A stretch of DNA of 64,000 nucleotides. Source: Rhodococcus tukisamuensis NBRC 100609 (GTDB taxonomy: Bacteria; Actinomycetota; Actinomycetes; Mycobacteriales; Mycobacteriaceae). The stretch is taken from contig NZ_BCXG01000006.1 of the NCBI RefSeq assembly GCF_001894985.1, positions 186,001-250,000 on the forward strand, written 5' to 3'. The notes below the pieces were generated by a model that worked only from the letters and a program-made list of their open reading frames with translations, searched no databases and was not told where the DNA came from. The position numbers and the translations under genes are program-made. This document shows, piece by piece, positions 51,776-60,535 of this stretch (the stretch's first letter is position 1; each line of letters begins with the position of its first letter).

Positions 51776-52090
51776 CTAGTTTGCGGCCAGCATCCGGTGG
51801 CCGAGCTGGCGACCCAACCGAACCACGACCGCTCCGGCTCCAGCGAGCAACAGCAGGTACCCGAGAGGCCCGAACGCGAAGAACGGCTCGTAAAGCACGC
51901 CTTCCGGCTTGACCTCGCCAGGGTTCGCGACAAAACCCGTCAAGGCGAGTAGGCCGAGTCCGATCACTGTGGCGCTGACGGCCCAGAATCTGCGGCCCGA
52001 TCTGGCCGCGAAGGCCTGTGTCAGTGCGTAACCGAGGATGGCTGCGCAGGCGACGATCGCGACGAATCCGAACGTGGTGATGTCCGACAT
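51776..52090 (-). CDS. Small three-helix membrane protein
   Basis: From the ATG at 52090, preceded by GGGAGAGGGA, the protein has 104 residues with three hydrophobic helices (ITTFGFVAIVACAAILGYAL, AVSATVIGLGLLALTGFVA, FGPLGYLLLLAGAGAVVV) and a short basic end. It lies upstream of the IS3 copy. Function is unknown. Confidence 0.62.
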   Translation of the reverse strand: MSDITTFGFVAIVACAAILGYALTQAFAARSGRRFWAVSATVIGLGLLALTGFVANPGEVKPEGVLYEPFFAFGPLGYLLLLAGAGAVVVRLGRQLGHRMLAAN

Positions 52091-52454
52091 GGTGAATCCC
52101 TCTCCCGTCTGCCCCACGGAGTGGGGTGTTTCGTGTCTGGACAACATGGTTGCTGCTGGGGACTTGCCCTGTCGTCGGAGTGAGGTATGACCCTGCCGTC
52201 AGACTGGGGTATGACATCGAGCGCTAGACCCGGTGCGAGGTGGCATGCCGCGCCCATCCTTATTCGCACAGTCGTTCGATGGTTGCTTGAGTCGGATCGC
52301 GGGCCGTGGAGGGTTGCACTCGAAGGTCCACGTCCGTACATCCAGATGATGAAAGATTGCTGGTATGAAAGATTGCCAGCAATCTACCGATGCCCGATGC
52401 CCGATGCGGGGTGGTGGGGAGGGGTGGTGGACGATGGTGCTGCCCTTTCCTTCC
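52091..52454. other. Intergenic region before the IS3 copy
   Basis: A frame from 52187 reads MTLPSDWGMTSSARPGARWH and continues for about 120 codons into the IS, but it lacks support beyond its length. I assign no gene. Confidence 0.4.
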
Positions 52455-52505
52455 TGAATCGCCCCGGGGTTTCCGGAGACTTCATTCCTTGGGAAGGATG
52501 GAGTC

Positions 52506-52832
52506 ATGTCATCAGGGACGTCGAAGAGGTATCCGCCCGAGCTGCGTGAACGGGCGGTTCGGATGGTCGCCGAGATCCGCCCCGAGCACAGCTCGCAATG
52601 GGCGGCGATCGAGTCCGTCGCCGCCAAGCTCGGAATCGGAGCAGCCCAGACGCTGCACAACTGGATCCGCAAGGCTCAGGTCGATTCGGGGCAGCGCGCC
52701 GGCGTGACCACCGATGCCGCCGACGAGCTACGCAAGCTCAGGGCCGAGAATCGAGAACTCAAGCGGGCCAACGAGATCCTGAAGTCTGCATCGACTTTCT
52801 TCGCGGCGGAGCTCGACCGCCAACGCAAGTGA
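52506..52832 (+). CDS. IS3 transposase OrfA
   Basis: The 108-residue protein has the HTH of IS3 OrfA (KRYPPELRERAVRMVAEIRP, then LGIGAAQTLHNWIRKAQVDS) and a leucine-zipper-like helix (ELRKLRAENRELKRANEILK). Its stop overlaps the OrfB GTG start at 52829. In IS3 elements a -1 frameshift near this overlap makes the OrfAB transposase. Confidence 0.9.
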   Translation: MSSGTSKRYPPELRERAVRMVAEIRPEHSSQWAAIESVAAKLGIGAAQTLHNWIRKAQVDSGQRAGVTTDAADELRKLRAENRELKRANEILKSASTFFAAELDRQRK

Positions 52833-53757
52833 TCGTCGACTACATCGACAGCCACAAGGAGGAGTTCGGCGTCGAGCCGATCTGCAGGGTGCTCACCGAG
52901 CACGGCTGCAAGGTCTCGTCGAGCACCTACTACGACGCCCGCAACCGCCTGCCGTCGAAACGGGACGTTCGGGACCAGGAACTCAAGCCCGAGATCGCAC
53001 GGGTCCACCTGGAGAACTATTCGGTCTACGGTGCACGGAAGGTCTGGTTGCAATGCACCGCGAGGGCATAGAGGTGGCCCGCTGCACCGTCGAGCGGCTG
53101 ATGGGCGATCTCGGACTCGAGGGTGCGCGACGCGGCAAGAAGAAGCGGACCACCCTCGCTGATCCACAAGCACATCGTGCCGGTGATCTGGTGGAGCGCA
53201 ACTTCAACCCGGAATCACCAAATGTGTTGTGGGTAGCGGACTTCACGTATGTCTCAACGTGGTCGGGATGGGTGTACGTCGCCTTCGTGATCGACGCGTT
53301 CTCCCGTCGGATCCTGGGGTGGCGCAGTTCGACGACAATGACGACACCGCTGGTGCTCGATGCGATCGAACACGCGATCTGGACCCGCACGCGCGAAGGT
53401 GTCACCGACCTGTCGGGGCTGATCCATCACAACGACCACGGCTCGCAACATACGTCTGTGGCGTTCACCGAGCGGCCTGTCGACGCCGGGATCGATGCCT
53501 CGGTCGGGACGACCGGCGACAGCTACGACAACGCTCTCGCGGAGACGGTCAACGGGCTCTACAAGACCGAGTTGATCAAGGCTCAGGGCCCATGGCGGAC
53601 CGTTGACCAGGTCGAAGCCGCCACCCTCGAACGGGTCGACTGGTTCAACCACCGCAGGCTCTACGAGCACTGCGGTGACCTGCCGCCGGCCGAGTACGAG
53701 GCCCTCTATTACCGTCAGCTCCGAACTCAGCCAACGGCTGAGTTCTCAAACCAGTAG
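52829..53757 (+). pseudogene. IS3 transposase OrfB, frameshifted
   Basis: The first part reads to YGARKVWLQ near 53052 and then stops after six more codons. The rest continues in another frame as MHREGIEVARCTVERLMGDL and includes the DDE residues in WVADFTYVSTWSGW, HHNDHGSQHTS and YDNALAETVNGLYKTELI. One base has been lost between Gln and Met codons. Without correction no full transposase is made. Confidence 0.88.
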
Positions 53758-53837
53758 GTCTCCGGACTCACCGGGGCGATTCACGCCGACGTGATGGCGT
53801 GGCCCGGGCAAATGACGCGCATGGAAAAGGAGATTGT

Positions 53838-55580
53838 GTGTCGCCTCGCATCGAACGTCTGTGGGTCCGGAATCTGAGGTCTGTCGGAGACGACTGGGTG
53901 ACGGTCGACTTCCCGGAGACGGGGACGCTCGTGCTCCTCGGCGAGAACAACGCAGGCAAGAGCAACATCACTCGTGCCCTGGACATCCTGTTCGGCGACA
54001 TGTGGCCCGCCAGCAGGCGGCTCGAGGAACACGACTTTCACGGTCGTGACAGCGACGGGATCGCCGTACGGGTTGGTGCACACGTTTCGGGTATCCCTTG
54101 CCCGTACTGCGGTGGGGAGGTGTCCAGCTTCAAGTGGGAACACGATCAGTCTTCACCTGCAGCTGGCGGAGACCCCGTCACGTACTCGTTCGCGTGTAGC
54201 GCCGACTACTGCCAGCGGACCTTCGTGAAGAAGGAGATGCGGACAGCGCTGTCCGCATCTGTGCTCGATGCCGACCGCCGGCTCGACTACCAGCTCAGCT
54301 ACGCCAGCAAGTTCACCATGCTGTCCAAGCTCATGCACCGCTTCCACGAACGACTCATGGACGACCCCGCCCGCAAGGATCAGCTCGCCGATCTCTTCTT
54401 GCAGTTGGTAGGAGAGTTTGGGGGAGTGCCGGAGTTCGCGAAGTTCAAGGAGATCCTCGCGTCCACGGCCGCGGACTTCGGTCAGAATCTGTCCTATCGC
54501 CTGGACATCGACTTCAGTGCGTACGACCCCAGCAACTTCTTCCGATCACTGCGCGTCCACCCGACCCTCGCCGACGAAGTCCGGAACTTCGACGAACTCG
54601 GCACCGGACAGTCGCAGGTCCTTGCTCTGGCGTTCGCCTACGCCTATGCCATGGCCTACGGTCAGTCCGACGGCACCATCCTCGTGATCGACGAACCCGA
54701 AGCGAACCTGCACCCGCTGGCGCAACGATGGCTCGCGACGCGGCTGGGTGCGCTCACCGCCCCCGGACTGCAGGTCGTCATCACCACGCACTCCCCGCAC
54801 TTCGTGGATCTTGCCCGGCCCGAGAATCTCGTGATGGTCAGCAAAGACGCCGACGGAGCGACGAGGGTGGTCCAACGAAGCCGCGACGACCTGCGCGACT
54901 ATCTGGTCGAGCACGGAGCGGACGCCGATCGGACCCAACCGGACAGCATCGGGGGGTTCTACGCAGCCTCCGCCACCACCGAGATCGTCAGTGGGTTGTT
55001 CTCCCGCCGATGCGTCCTCGTCGAGGGCATCACCGAGGCACTCGCCCTGCCCGAACTGCTCCGCGCACGCGGGCTCGATGTCCTCCGCGAAGGCATCGCG
55101 ATCGTCTCGGTCGAAGGCATCGGAAACATCGCCAAATGGCATCGCCTCTACACCGCCTTGGGAATCGAGTGCTACTGCATGTTCGACACCGACTCGGACA
55201 AGAAGGGCAACAACGCAGCCAATCTCGCAGGCAAGCGCCGCGACATCATGTCGGCCCTGGGACTCCCGAGAGACCTGGGCGAATCCGAGAATCTCTCGAC
55301 CGACCCGATTGCCGTCGCAAGCAGCCACGCGACACTGGCCCCCAACTTCGAGGGAGCCGCCGAGCGGCTGTTCGGGGATCGCTGGGTCACACTCCACTCG
55401 GAAGCCGCCGCAGTTGTCGGTGAGTCCAAACCGCTACGCGCCCGGTATGCCGCGCAGCGACTCTCCGCCGAGGGCTACCCCGCGGAGGCGACCGAAGCCC
55501 TCGACGCCCTGATCGAGGCCATCCGGGGCGACTTGGCAACGCCAGATACCCAGGACTGCGAGCCGCCGCCGACCAGTTGA
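53838..55580 (+). CDS. OLD-family ATP-dependent nuclease with inserted Cys motif
   Basis: From a GTG at 53838, with AAGGAG upstream, the protein has 580 residues. The ATPase domain has Walker A (LLGENNAGKSNITRALDILF), a Q/signature region LGTGQSQVLALAFAYAYAM, Walker B (TILVIDEPEANLHPLAQRW) and the switch VVITTHSPHF. The C-terminal TOPRIM domain has CVLVEGITEALALPELL and CYCMFDTDSDKKGN. Between Walker A and the coiled part is CPYCGGE plus FACSADYCQRTF, four Cys that could bind zinc. OLD nucleases act in phage defence; no UvrD-like GajB partner is beside it. Confidence 0.85.
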   Translation: MSPRIERLWVRNLRSVGDDWVTVDFPETGTLVLLGENNAGKSNITRALDILFGDMWPASRRLEEHDFHGRDSDGIAVRVGAHVSGIPCPYCGGEVSSFKWEHDQSSPAAGGDPVTYSFACSADYCQRTFVKKEMRTALSASVLDADRRLDYQLSYASKFTMLSKLMHRFHERLMDDPARKDQLADLFLQLVGEFGGVPEFAKFKEILASTAADFGQNLSYRLDIDFSAYDPSNFFRSLRVHPTLADEVRNFDELGTGQSQVLALAFAYAYAMAYGQSDGTILVIDEPEANLHPLAQRWLATRLGALTAPGLQVVITTHSPHFVDLARPENLVMVSKDADGATRVVQRSRDDLRDYLVEHGADADRTQPDSIGGFYAASATTEIVSGLFSRRCVLVEGITEALALPELLRARGLDVLREGIAIVSVEGIGNIAKWHRLYTALGIECYCMFDTDSDKKGNNAANLAGKRRDIMSALGLPRDLGESENLSTDPIAVASSHATLAPNFEGAAERLFGDRWVTLHSEAAAVVGESKPLRARYAAQRLSAEGYPAEATEALDALIEAIRGDLATPDTQDCEPPPTS

Positions 55581-55624
55581 CATAAGAGCTGCTATCGGTG
55601 CCCGGAATGCCGATTTTTCGGTTC

Positions 55625-55975
55625 CTAGGCGCGTCGTCCCTGCCCGGGAAGTCCGCCCGATACGACCGAGCGCACGCCTCCTCTAGGCGCTGGCCGGCCA
55701 CCGTGCTCGGGGCGTTTGACAGGCTGGGCCTTGGGGCCGATCCGCGTGTACAGCTGGCGTCGTAGCCGGCGGGCTTTCGAAACCAGCTCATGCTCACGCG
55801 CCGTCAGTGGTCGAGCCGCCGCGGTCGCAGCAGCGGTTCGCAGAAACTCTTCGACCCTGGTCAATTCGGCCCGGGCCACGCGTTGACGATGTTCGACGAT
55901 CTGCTTCGGCAACCGCTGCTTCTGGCGACCCGTGCGTTTGCCCACGGCGCAGATGTTCGCACACAGCATGGACAT
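55625..55975 (-). CDS. Possible small basic helical protein
   Basis: The 116-residue frame from 55975 is rich in Arg but has a helix-like core (IVEHRQRVARAELTRVEEFL, LTAREHELVSKARRLRRQLY). It has no ribosome site of note. It could be a real small nucleic-acid-binding protein or an accidental frame. It is antisense to the gap after the OLD nuclease gene. Confidence 0.35.
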   Translation of the reverse strand: MSMLCANICAVGKRTGRQKQRLPKQIVEHRQRVARAELTRVEEFLRTAAATAAARPLTAREHELVSKARRLRRQLYTRIGPKAQPVKRPEHGGRPAPRGGVRSVVSGGLPGQGRRA

Positions 55976-56118
55976 CGTCAGGGCATACGAACTTCCGATG
56001 CCCCAGCGGAATCCGACGGCATTGCTGCCACGTCGCCCGCGCCGCCAGCGGTCTCTACTCGCTGCGGGCGCTGTTCACGCGGATCGTGGACGACAAGCCT
56101 GCCTACCTGTATCCCTGA
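55969..56118 (+). pseudogene. Possible remnant of a small gene
   Basis: MDIVRAYELPMPQRNPTALL starts at 55969 and, after a frame change, HVARAASGLYSLRALFTRIV ends with Asp-Asp-Lys-Pro-Ala-Tyr-Leu-Tyr-Pro and a stop at 56118. The two halves look like one decayed coding sequence. The rest of the gap to 56385 shows no gene. Confidence 0.3.
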
Positions 56119-56385
56119 CCCGATCGACCTCACGCGGCGGTGCGTTTTGCCGGACGCCCACCCAAGGGCTGCAGTATTCACGACCAGGCTGAAGGTCATA
56201 TCGGCTGCAATCGGCTTGCCGGTGTCGACGGGCCTGCCGGAGAGTGGGATCGATTGTCGGGGTCGGGGTCGGCCATGCGCGTCGCGACGAGCGGACCTGT
56301 GGTGTCGCAGGAATGCTGTAGCTTCTGGCGATGCACCGCGACGTGGGCACCGACTCGTAGTAGTCGGGCTGGGGGAGGGGAGTCG

Positions 56386-56433
56386 ATGAGCAACCAGTGG
56401 ATTGCGTTCGCGAGTGACGAGGTGGCCTCGTGA
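56386..56433 (+). CDS. 15-codon leader ORF
   Basis: GGGGGAGGGGAG precedes an ATG at good spacing. The peptide is MSNQWIAFASDEVAS. Its TGA overlaps the GTG of the next gene (GTGA, 56430-56433), so it probably delivers ribosomes to that gene by translational coupling. Confidence 0.6.
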   Translation: MSNQWIAFASDEVAS

Positions 56434-57419
56434 CGGCGGACACAGAGCCGTCGGCTCTGTTGAAGCGGGTCGCTATGCCCGGCTGGGTCGAGATGAGGTT
56501 GACGAAGATCAACCTCCGGACCGATGCCGCCAAGAAGTTCGCCGCGTGCACGCTCGACCACTGGAAGGGGACACCGGAGAAGTCTCAGCCGCAGACCGTC
56601 GTCAAGCCGCGAGCGGTAGCCGTGCACGACTCCGCGTCGCAACTGCTCGGTAGCTGCACGGCCTGGACGATCGCTGCAGTCACCGTTTCGCTCGGCGCGA
56701 TCCTGTTCGACTTCGAGATCGAAGACTTCCTCGTTCTGATGGTATGGGTGGCCTGGCTGATCGTCTTCGTCGGCTCATGGCTGCTACGGGAGGTCACCAA
56801 AGCCTCCGCCCTTGAGTACCGCAGGCAAGTCAAGGCTGCCAAGCAGGCCGCGATGCGCAGGGACGCACCGCAGTTGTCGGACGCCGAGATGGACAGCCTC
56901 GCAAAGATACTTTCCACCACAGAGGGCAAGCTGGCGTACGCGGCGGCGGTTCTCGCGGCGGAAACGGAGTCCTCGCCGGTGTGGGGTGACCCCGTGTTCG
57001 ACGACTTTCACGCCCGTGTGGACCTGCACCGGCATGTCGGCGAGATCGCCGACAGTGCCCGGGCTCTCGACCGAGCCAGAAAGAAGCTGGGATCGCGACC
57101 GGGTGGGGCGCTGGCCAAAGACGAAGCTGTCACCGAACTCTACGAGCGCCGAGTCCGCGAGTTCGATGAGCGGCTCGCGGGTCTCACGCAGCGAGTGCAC
57201 GGACTCCTCGTCTACCGCGACCATGTCCACGGGTTCGAACCGTTGATCGAGAAACGCAAGTGGCTCGAAAAGCACCGTTACGACCAGGTCGATTCGGGGT
57301 CTGTGTTCGACGAGTTGGGATCTGCTGAACTGCGCAGCGCGACCGACGAAATCGACTCCCGCACGCGGGAAGCCATGAACTTCCTCCTGGAAGACGCCGA
57401 GCGGCTCAGCAAACTATGA
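56430..57419 (+). CDS. Two-helix membrane protein with coiled-coil domain
   Basis: The 329-residue protein has a cytoplasmic start, two hydrophobic helices at about residues 77-97 and 101-121 (CTAWTIAAVTVSLGAILF, FLVLMVWVAWLIVFVGSWLL) and a long charged helical cytoplasmic part. The latter includes ILSTTEGKLAYAAAVLAAET, ALDRARKKLGSRPGGALAKD and VREFDERLAGLTQRVHGLLV. It sits in a block of defence-type genes and its architecture fits a membrane effector, but no toxin domain is recognised. Confidence 0.6.
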   Translation: MTADTEPSALLKRVAMPGWVEMRLTKINLRTDAAKKFAACTLDHWKGTPEKSQPQTVVKPRAVAVHDSASQLLGSCTAWTIAAVTVSLGAILFDFEIEDFLVLMVWVAWLIVFVGSWLLREVTKASALEYRRQVKAAKQAAMRRDAPQLSDAEMDSLAKILSTTEGKLAYAAAVLAAETESSPVWGDPVFDDFHARVDLHRHVGEIADSARALDRARKKLGSRPGGALAKDEAVTELYERRVREFDERLAGLTQRVHGLLVYRDHVHGFEPLIEKRKWLEKHRYDQVDSGSVFDELGSAELRSATDEIDSRTREAMNFLLEDAERLSKL

Positions 57420-57538
57420 CCTCGAGGTGGCCGTCCCCGCGCCGGAGGCAGGGTCCGATCCAGGAGTGACGGGTAGAATCTTCGGATCGCGCGGGCAGGT
57501 GCCTGTGTCCGTGGTTGATGGTTTGGGATGCTGTGCCA

Positions 57539-58465
57539 ATGGATGAGCAACCCACCCTGTTCCCGCTCGAGGACGTCGACGTATCCGCCGATGCGGGTGA
57601 CGCGGCGGACCTGCAGACAGCGCTCGGGCTGTTGGCATTGATGGACCTGCCGCGGGTGGGTAGCGGGCGGGCGATCCGATTCGCGCAGCAGTTCGGGTCC
57701 GCTGAGGCGTTCAACACCGCGGCACCGGAGCAACGGCAACGTGCGGGTGGTGTCGCGGTCGAAGATCCGGTACAGGTTCTCGATCGGGATGTCCCGGACG
57801 GGGCTCGACTGGTCGGCTACTTCGACGACGACTACCCCACCTCATTGCGGGGCATCGCGAACCCGCCTGCGGTTCTCTGGATACAGGGAGCTCTTCCCGA
57901 CCCTGCCCGGCGGATCGCGATCGTCGGTACGCGCTCGGCGACACGGTGGGGGGCAAGCATGGCGGCATCGATCGCCGAGGCGGCGGCAGCTGCCGGGGTG
58001 AGTGTCGTGTCCGGCCTCGCGCTCGGCATCGACATCGCCGCGCACCGTGCCGCACTGGCAGCCGGCGGTCACACCGTGGCCGTCCTGGGCTCGGGGATCG
58101 ACACCCCCACCCCCCGCGAGCATCAGGCAGACGCACACGCCATCGTCGAAGCCGGCAGCTGCCTGATCTCCGAGGTTGGCCCAGGCACGCGTCCGAGCGC
58201 GCGCACACTGGTCGCGAGAAACCGGATCCAGAGCGGGTTGAGCTATGCGACGGTCGTCGTTCAGTGCGGGCTGAAGTCGGGAACCATGACCACCGCGAAG
58301 TTCACGCGCGAACAAGAGCGAGAGCTGGTGCTGCCCGTACCTCCGGAGGAGGAGCAGCGGCATCCGGAGAACGCGGGAAGCGCAGCTCTGGCCCGGTTGT
58401 CTCCGCCGCCGCGGCTTCTGCAGGTGCGGGGCGATCTCGCCGATCTGCTCACCGAGATCCGATGA
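57539..58465 (+). CDS. DprA/Smf-like SLOG-domain protein
   Basis: The 308-residue protein (ATG at 57539; an ATG at 57518 is possible) has a helical N-terminal part and the DprA Rossmann-like domain: YFDDDYPTSLRGIANPPAVL, RRIAIVGTRSATRWGASMAA, VVSGLALGIDIAAHRAALAA, VLGSGIDTPTPREHQA and FVARNRIQSGLS-like VARNRIQSGLSYATVVVQ. Classical DprA loads RecA on incoming DNA. Here it overlaps the downstream phosphoribosyltransferase gene by four bases, a pairing noted in candidate defence systems. It probably serves the element rather than competence. Confidence 0.85.
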   Translation: MDEQPTLFPLEDVDVSADAGDAADLQTALGLLALMDLPRVGSGRAIRFAQQFGSAEAFNTAAPEQRQRAGGVAVEDPVQVLDRDVPDGARLVGYFDDDYPTSLRGIANPPAVLWIQGALPDPARRIAIVGTRSATRWGASMAASIAEAAAAAGVSVVSGLALGIDIAAHRAALAAGGHTVAVLGSGIDTPTPREHQADAHAIVEAGSCLISEVGPGTRPSARTLVARNRIQSGLSYATVVVQCGLKSGTMTTAKFTREQERELVLPVPPEEEQRHPENAGSAALARLSPPPRLLQVRGDLADLLTEIR

Positions 58466-59688
58466 ACCCCGACGTATCCCGGATGGTCGCCAGGTTCCGA
58501 AACCTTGTGAGAGGGAGCGATGCGATGCCGACGAAGTTCAGTCCGGAGGAGCTCTATCCCGTGCTTCCGGCCGGGGACGGTATATGTGGTGTGTGCTTCG
58601 GATGGAGTGAAGGGGCCGAGCTGTGTGGGTCGTGCCGCCAGATCCGTGACGAACTGGAGAGTTCGCGGATCGATGTGCGGAGCATCAAGGTGCTGCCGAT
58701 CTCCCTCGCCGTTAAGGGCGACGCACTGGCGGGCTCGCTGTACGGGTACAAGAACAACGGCGACCCTGCGGTGCGGGCAGATCACGCGGGCAAGGTCCGC
58801 GCACTTCTCCACGAGTACGTACAGGCACATGGTCGATGCCTGGGAGCCGTGGCAGGCATTGGGAAGTTCGATCTGATCACCTGGGTGCCGAGCGCGCAGG
58901 GCGCCCGTGTCGGGACCAGACATCCGCTCGCGGCGATGATCGAGGACGCACCCTGGAACTGCAACCGGGCCACCGAACTGTTGAGCCGGACAACCGTGGG
59001 CGTCGACTACCACCGGGTCCATCCCAAGCGTTTCGAGGTCACCGGAGATGTTGCCGGCCGGTCGGTGATGGTCGTGGACGATGTGTGGACGAGGGGGGCC
59101 AACGCTATGTCCGCGGCCTGGGCGCTGCGTGACGCCGGCGCTGCGGCGGTGGCGATCGTCGTGATAGGCCGTTGGCACACCCCGGATTACCGCGACAGCG
59201 GGATCTACAGCGAGACGGCGCAGGAAGTCGGCTTCGAGATGGACAACTGCGTCCAATGCGATCAGTCACCGATCACAGGAAGCACCACGACTCCAGTGAC
59301 AAGGGATCTGTGGACCGCGGTGTCGCAGGTTCGCGCGACGACGGAGATTCCGAGTACCGGGGCAGCCCCGTCGATGATCAGAGAAGACGGCCGGGTCTAC
59401 ATTGACGCGGGATTGGCCATGGATCGCGATGCGTCGAGTATGGCCTGGGACTGGGAAGATGACTCTTGTAGCTGGTATCACTACGGCGCGGACTGCCCAG
59501 CGCTCAATGGAGCCTCTGTGGGACAGCTTCCGATTCGAGTCGCCCGCGCCGACTATGCGTTCAGTCCGTGCACGTACTGCACCGAAGCGAACGACGGTTC
59601 GTACTGGCGGGACGCCATCAACAGGATGGAGCTCCAGCGGATTCTGGCCATGCAAGGTGCCAAACCGCTGTTTGTGTCGGATCTCTGA
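58462..59688 (+). CDS. Phosphoribosyltransferase-fold protein paired with DprA
   Basis: The 408-residue protein begins with a Cys-containing segment (ICGVCFGWSEGAELCGSCRQ, a likely zinc ribbon), then a type I PRTase fold with the PRPP loop SVMVVDDVWTRGANAMSAAW. The layout is like ComF but longer. The C-terminal ~130 residues have extra Cys/His residues (DNCVQCDQSP, CTYCTEANDGSYWRDA). The ATG overlaps the DprA stop (ATGA). A joint role in processing nucleotides or DNA ends during defence is inferred. Confidence 0.75.
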   Translation: MNPDVSRMVARFRNLVRGSDAMPTKFSPEELYPVLPAGDGICGVCFGWSEGAELCGSCRQIRDELESSRIDVRSIKVLPISLAVKGDALAGSLYGYKNNGDPAVRADHAGKVRALLHEYVQAHGRCLGAVAGIGKFDLITWVPSAQGARVGTRHPLAAMIEDAPWNCNRATELLSRTTVGVDYHRVHPKRFEVTGDVAGRSVMVVDDVWTRGANAMSAAWALRDAGAAAVAIVVIGRWHTPDYRDSGIYSETAQEVGFEMDNCVQCDQSPITGSTTTPVTRDLWTAVSQVRATTEIPSTGAAPSMIREDGRVYIDAGLAMDRDASSMAWDWEDDSCSWYHYGADCPALNGASVGQLPIRVARADYAFSPCTYCTEANDGSYWRDAINRMELQRILAMQGAKPLFVSDL

Positions 59689-59723
59689 CCGGCACAGGGC
59701 GTCCGGCACGGCCTCCGACTGCT

Positions 59724-59756
59724 CCAAGCCAAGCCAAGCCAAGCCAAGCCAAGCCA
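59724..59756. repeat. Simple tandem repeat CCAAG x ~6.5
   Basis: Six full CCAAG units and a partial one lie between the convergent stop codons of the PRTase-like and UDG-like genes. Copy number could vary by replication slippage, but no coding frame is affected. Confidence 0.8.
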
Positions 59757-59773
59757 GGGCTGGACATGGACGG

Positions 59774-60406
59774 TCAGACGGTGAGGGAACGGGCGATCTG
59801 TGCGATCGCTGCGTTGAACCGTTCCCGGCCTCCCGGTGAGTTCAACCCGCGGTCGGAGCAGTGTGGAATTTCGCCGGGAAGGACGTAGAGACCGCGATCT
59901 ATGCCCGCACGTGCCCATCCGTCGCGCGCAGCTGCCCCCAGCAGCAGCACGGTGTCGAGGTCGGGACACCGGTCGACGAATTCCCGGGTCCACCGGACCG
60001 CTCGGGTGCGCTCGGCGGTGGTCGAACCGCCGTTCTTGATCCCGGCAACCGGAAACGGGACGACGTTCCAGTGCACCACCTCCGACCAAGAGATACCGTG
60101 CCGTGCGTATGCCTCGCGGCAATTGCGGGCGGTGCGATCGTTGTTGTCCAGGCTCAGCATCCCCGAACCGGTTCCCGTCTCAGCTTTGGTGGACGGGTTG
60201 TCGAGCAGTACCAGCACCCGTGCATGGATACCGCCCTGGTCGGGGTCGACATAGGGGATGTGTCCGCGGGGAAGCCCAACCGAGTCGGCGATCCGGTCGG
60301 CCAGCTCGTTCAACGGCCGGACATGGGGGTCTCGGATTCGTGCCATCTTCGCGGCCACGACAGTGGCATCGGCGTTGCGTCCGTTCGGCATGCGTGACGA
60401 TGGCAC
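59774..60406 (-). CDS. Uracil-DNA glycosylase-superfamily protein
   Basis: The 210-residue protein (GTG at 60406; ATG at 60391 possible) has a UDG-like alpha/beta fold: DPDQGGIHARVLVLLDNPST, GTGSGMLSLDNNDRTARNCR, VVHWNVVPFPVAG and VLLLGAAARDGWARAGID. In place of the family-1 catalytic loop it has Leu-Asp-Asn-Pro. It may remove or only bind damaged or modified bases. It is convergent with the DprA-PRTase operon and may belong to the same defence block. Confidence 0.7.
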   Translation of the reverse strand: MPSSRMPNGRNADATVVAAKMARIRDPHVRPLNELADRIADSVGLPRGHIPYVDPDQGGIHARVLVLLDNPSTKAETGTGSGMLSLDNNDRTARNCREAYARHGISWSEVVHWNVVPFPVAGIKNGGSTTAERTRAVRWTREFVDRCPDLDTVLLLGAAARDGWARAGIDRGLYVLPGEIPHCSDRGLNSPGGRERFNAAIAQIARSLTV

Positions 60407-60535
60407 ATGCCTGCGACATCTCGCGTGTGAATGACGAACGGCGCCGGGTGGCGGACGAGACGATCCCGGAGCCGATCAGGCCCTCGTTGACTGTGGTCGC
60501 GCAGGGGTCACTCCGCACCCAGCTGTTGACTGCCG

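Larger units (their letters stand above)
52455..53783 (+). mobile_element. IS3-family insertion sequence, 1329 bp
   Basis: Terminal inverted repeats are TGAATCGCCCCGGGGTTTCC at 52455 and, reading inward from 53783, TGAATCGCCCCGGTGAGTCC; both continue with Gly-rich CGGAGAC. It contains orfA and orfB in the usual overlapping arrangement. The bases just outside do not form a target duplication, so one flank may have been rearranged. orfB carries a frameshift, so the copy is probably inactive. Confidence 0.88.

Noticed and set aside
55581-56385. CRISPR array or further defence gene after the OLD nuclease
   Set aside because: No regularly spaced repeats are present and the open frames are short or broken.
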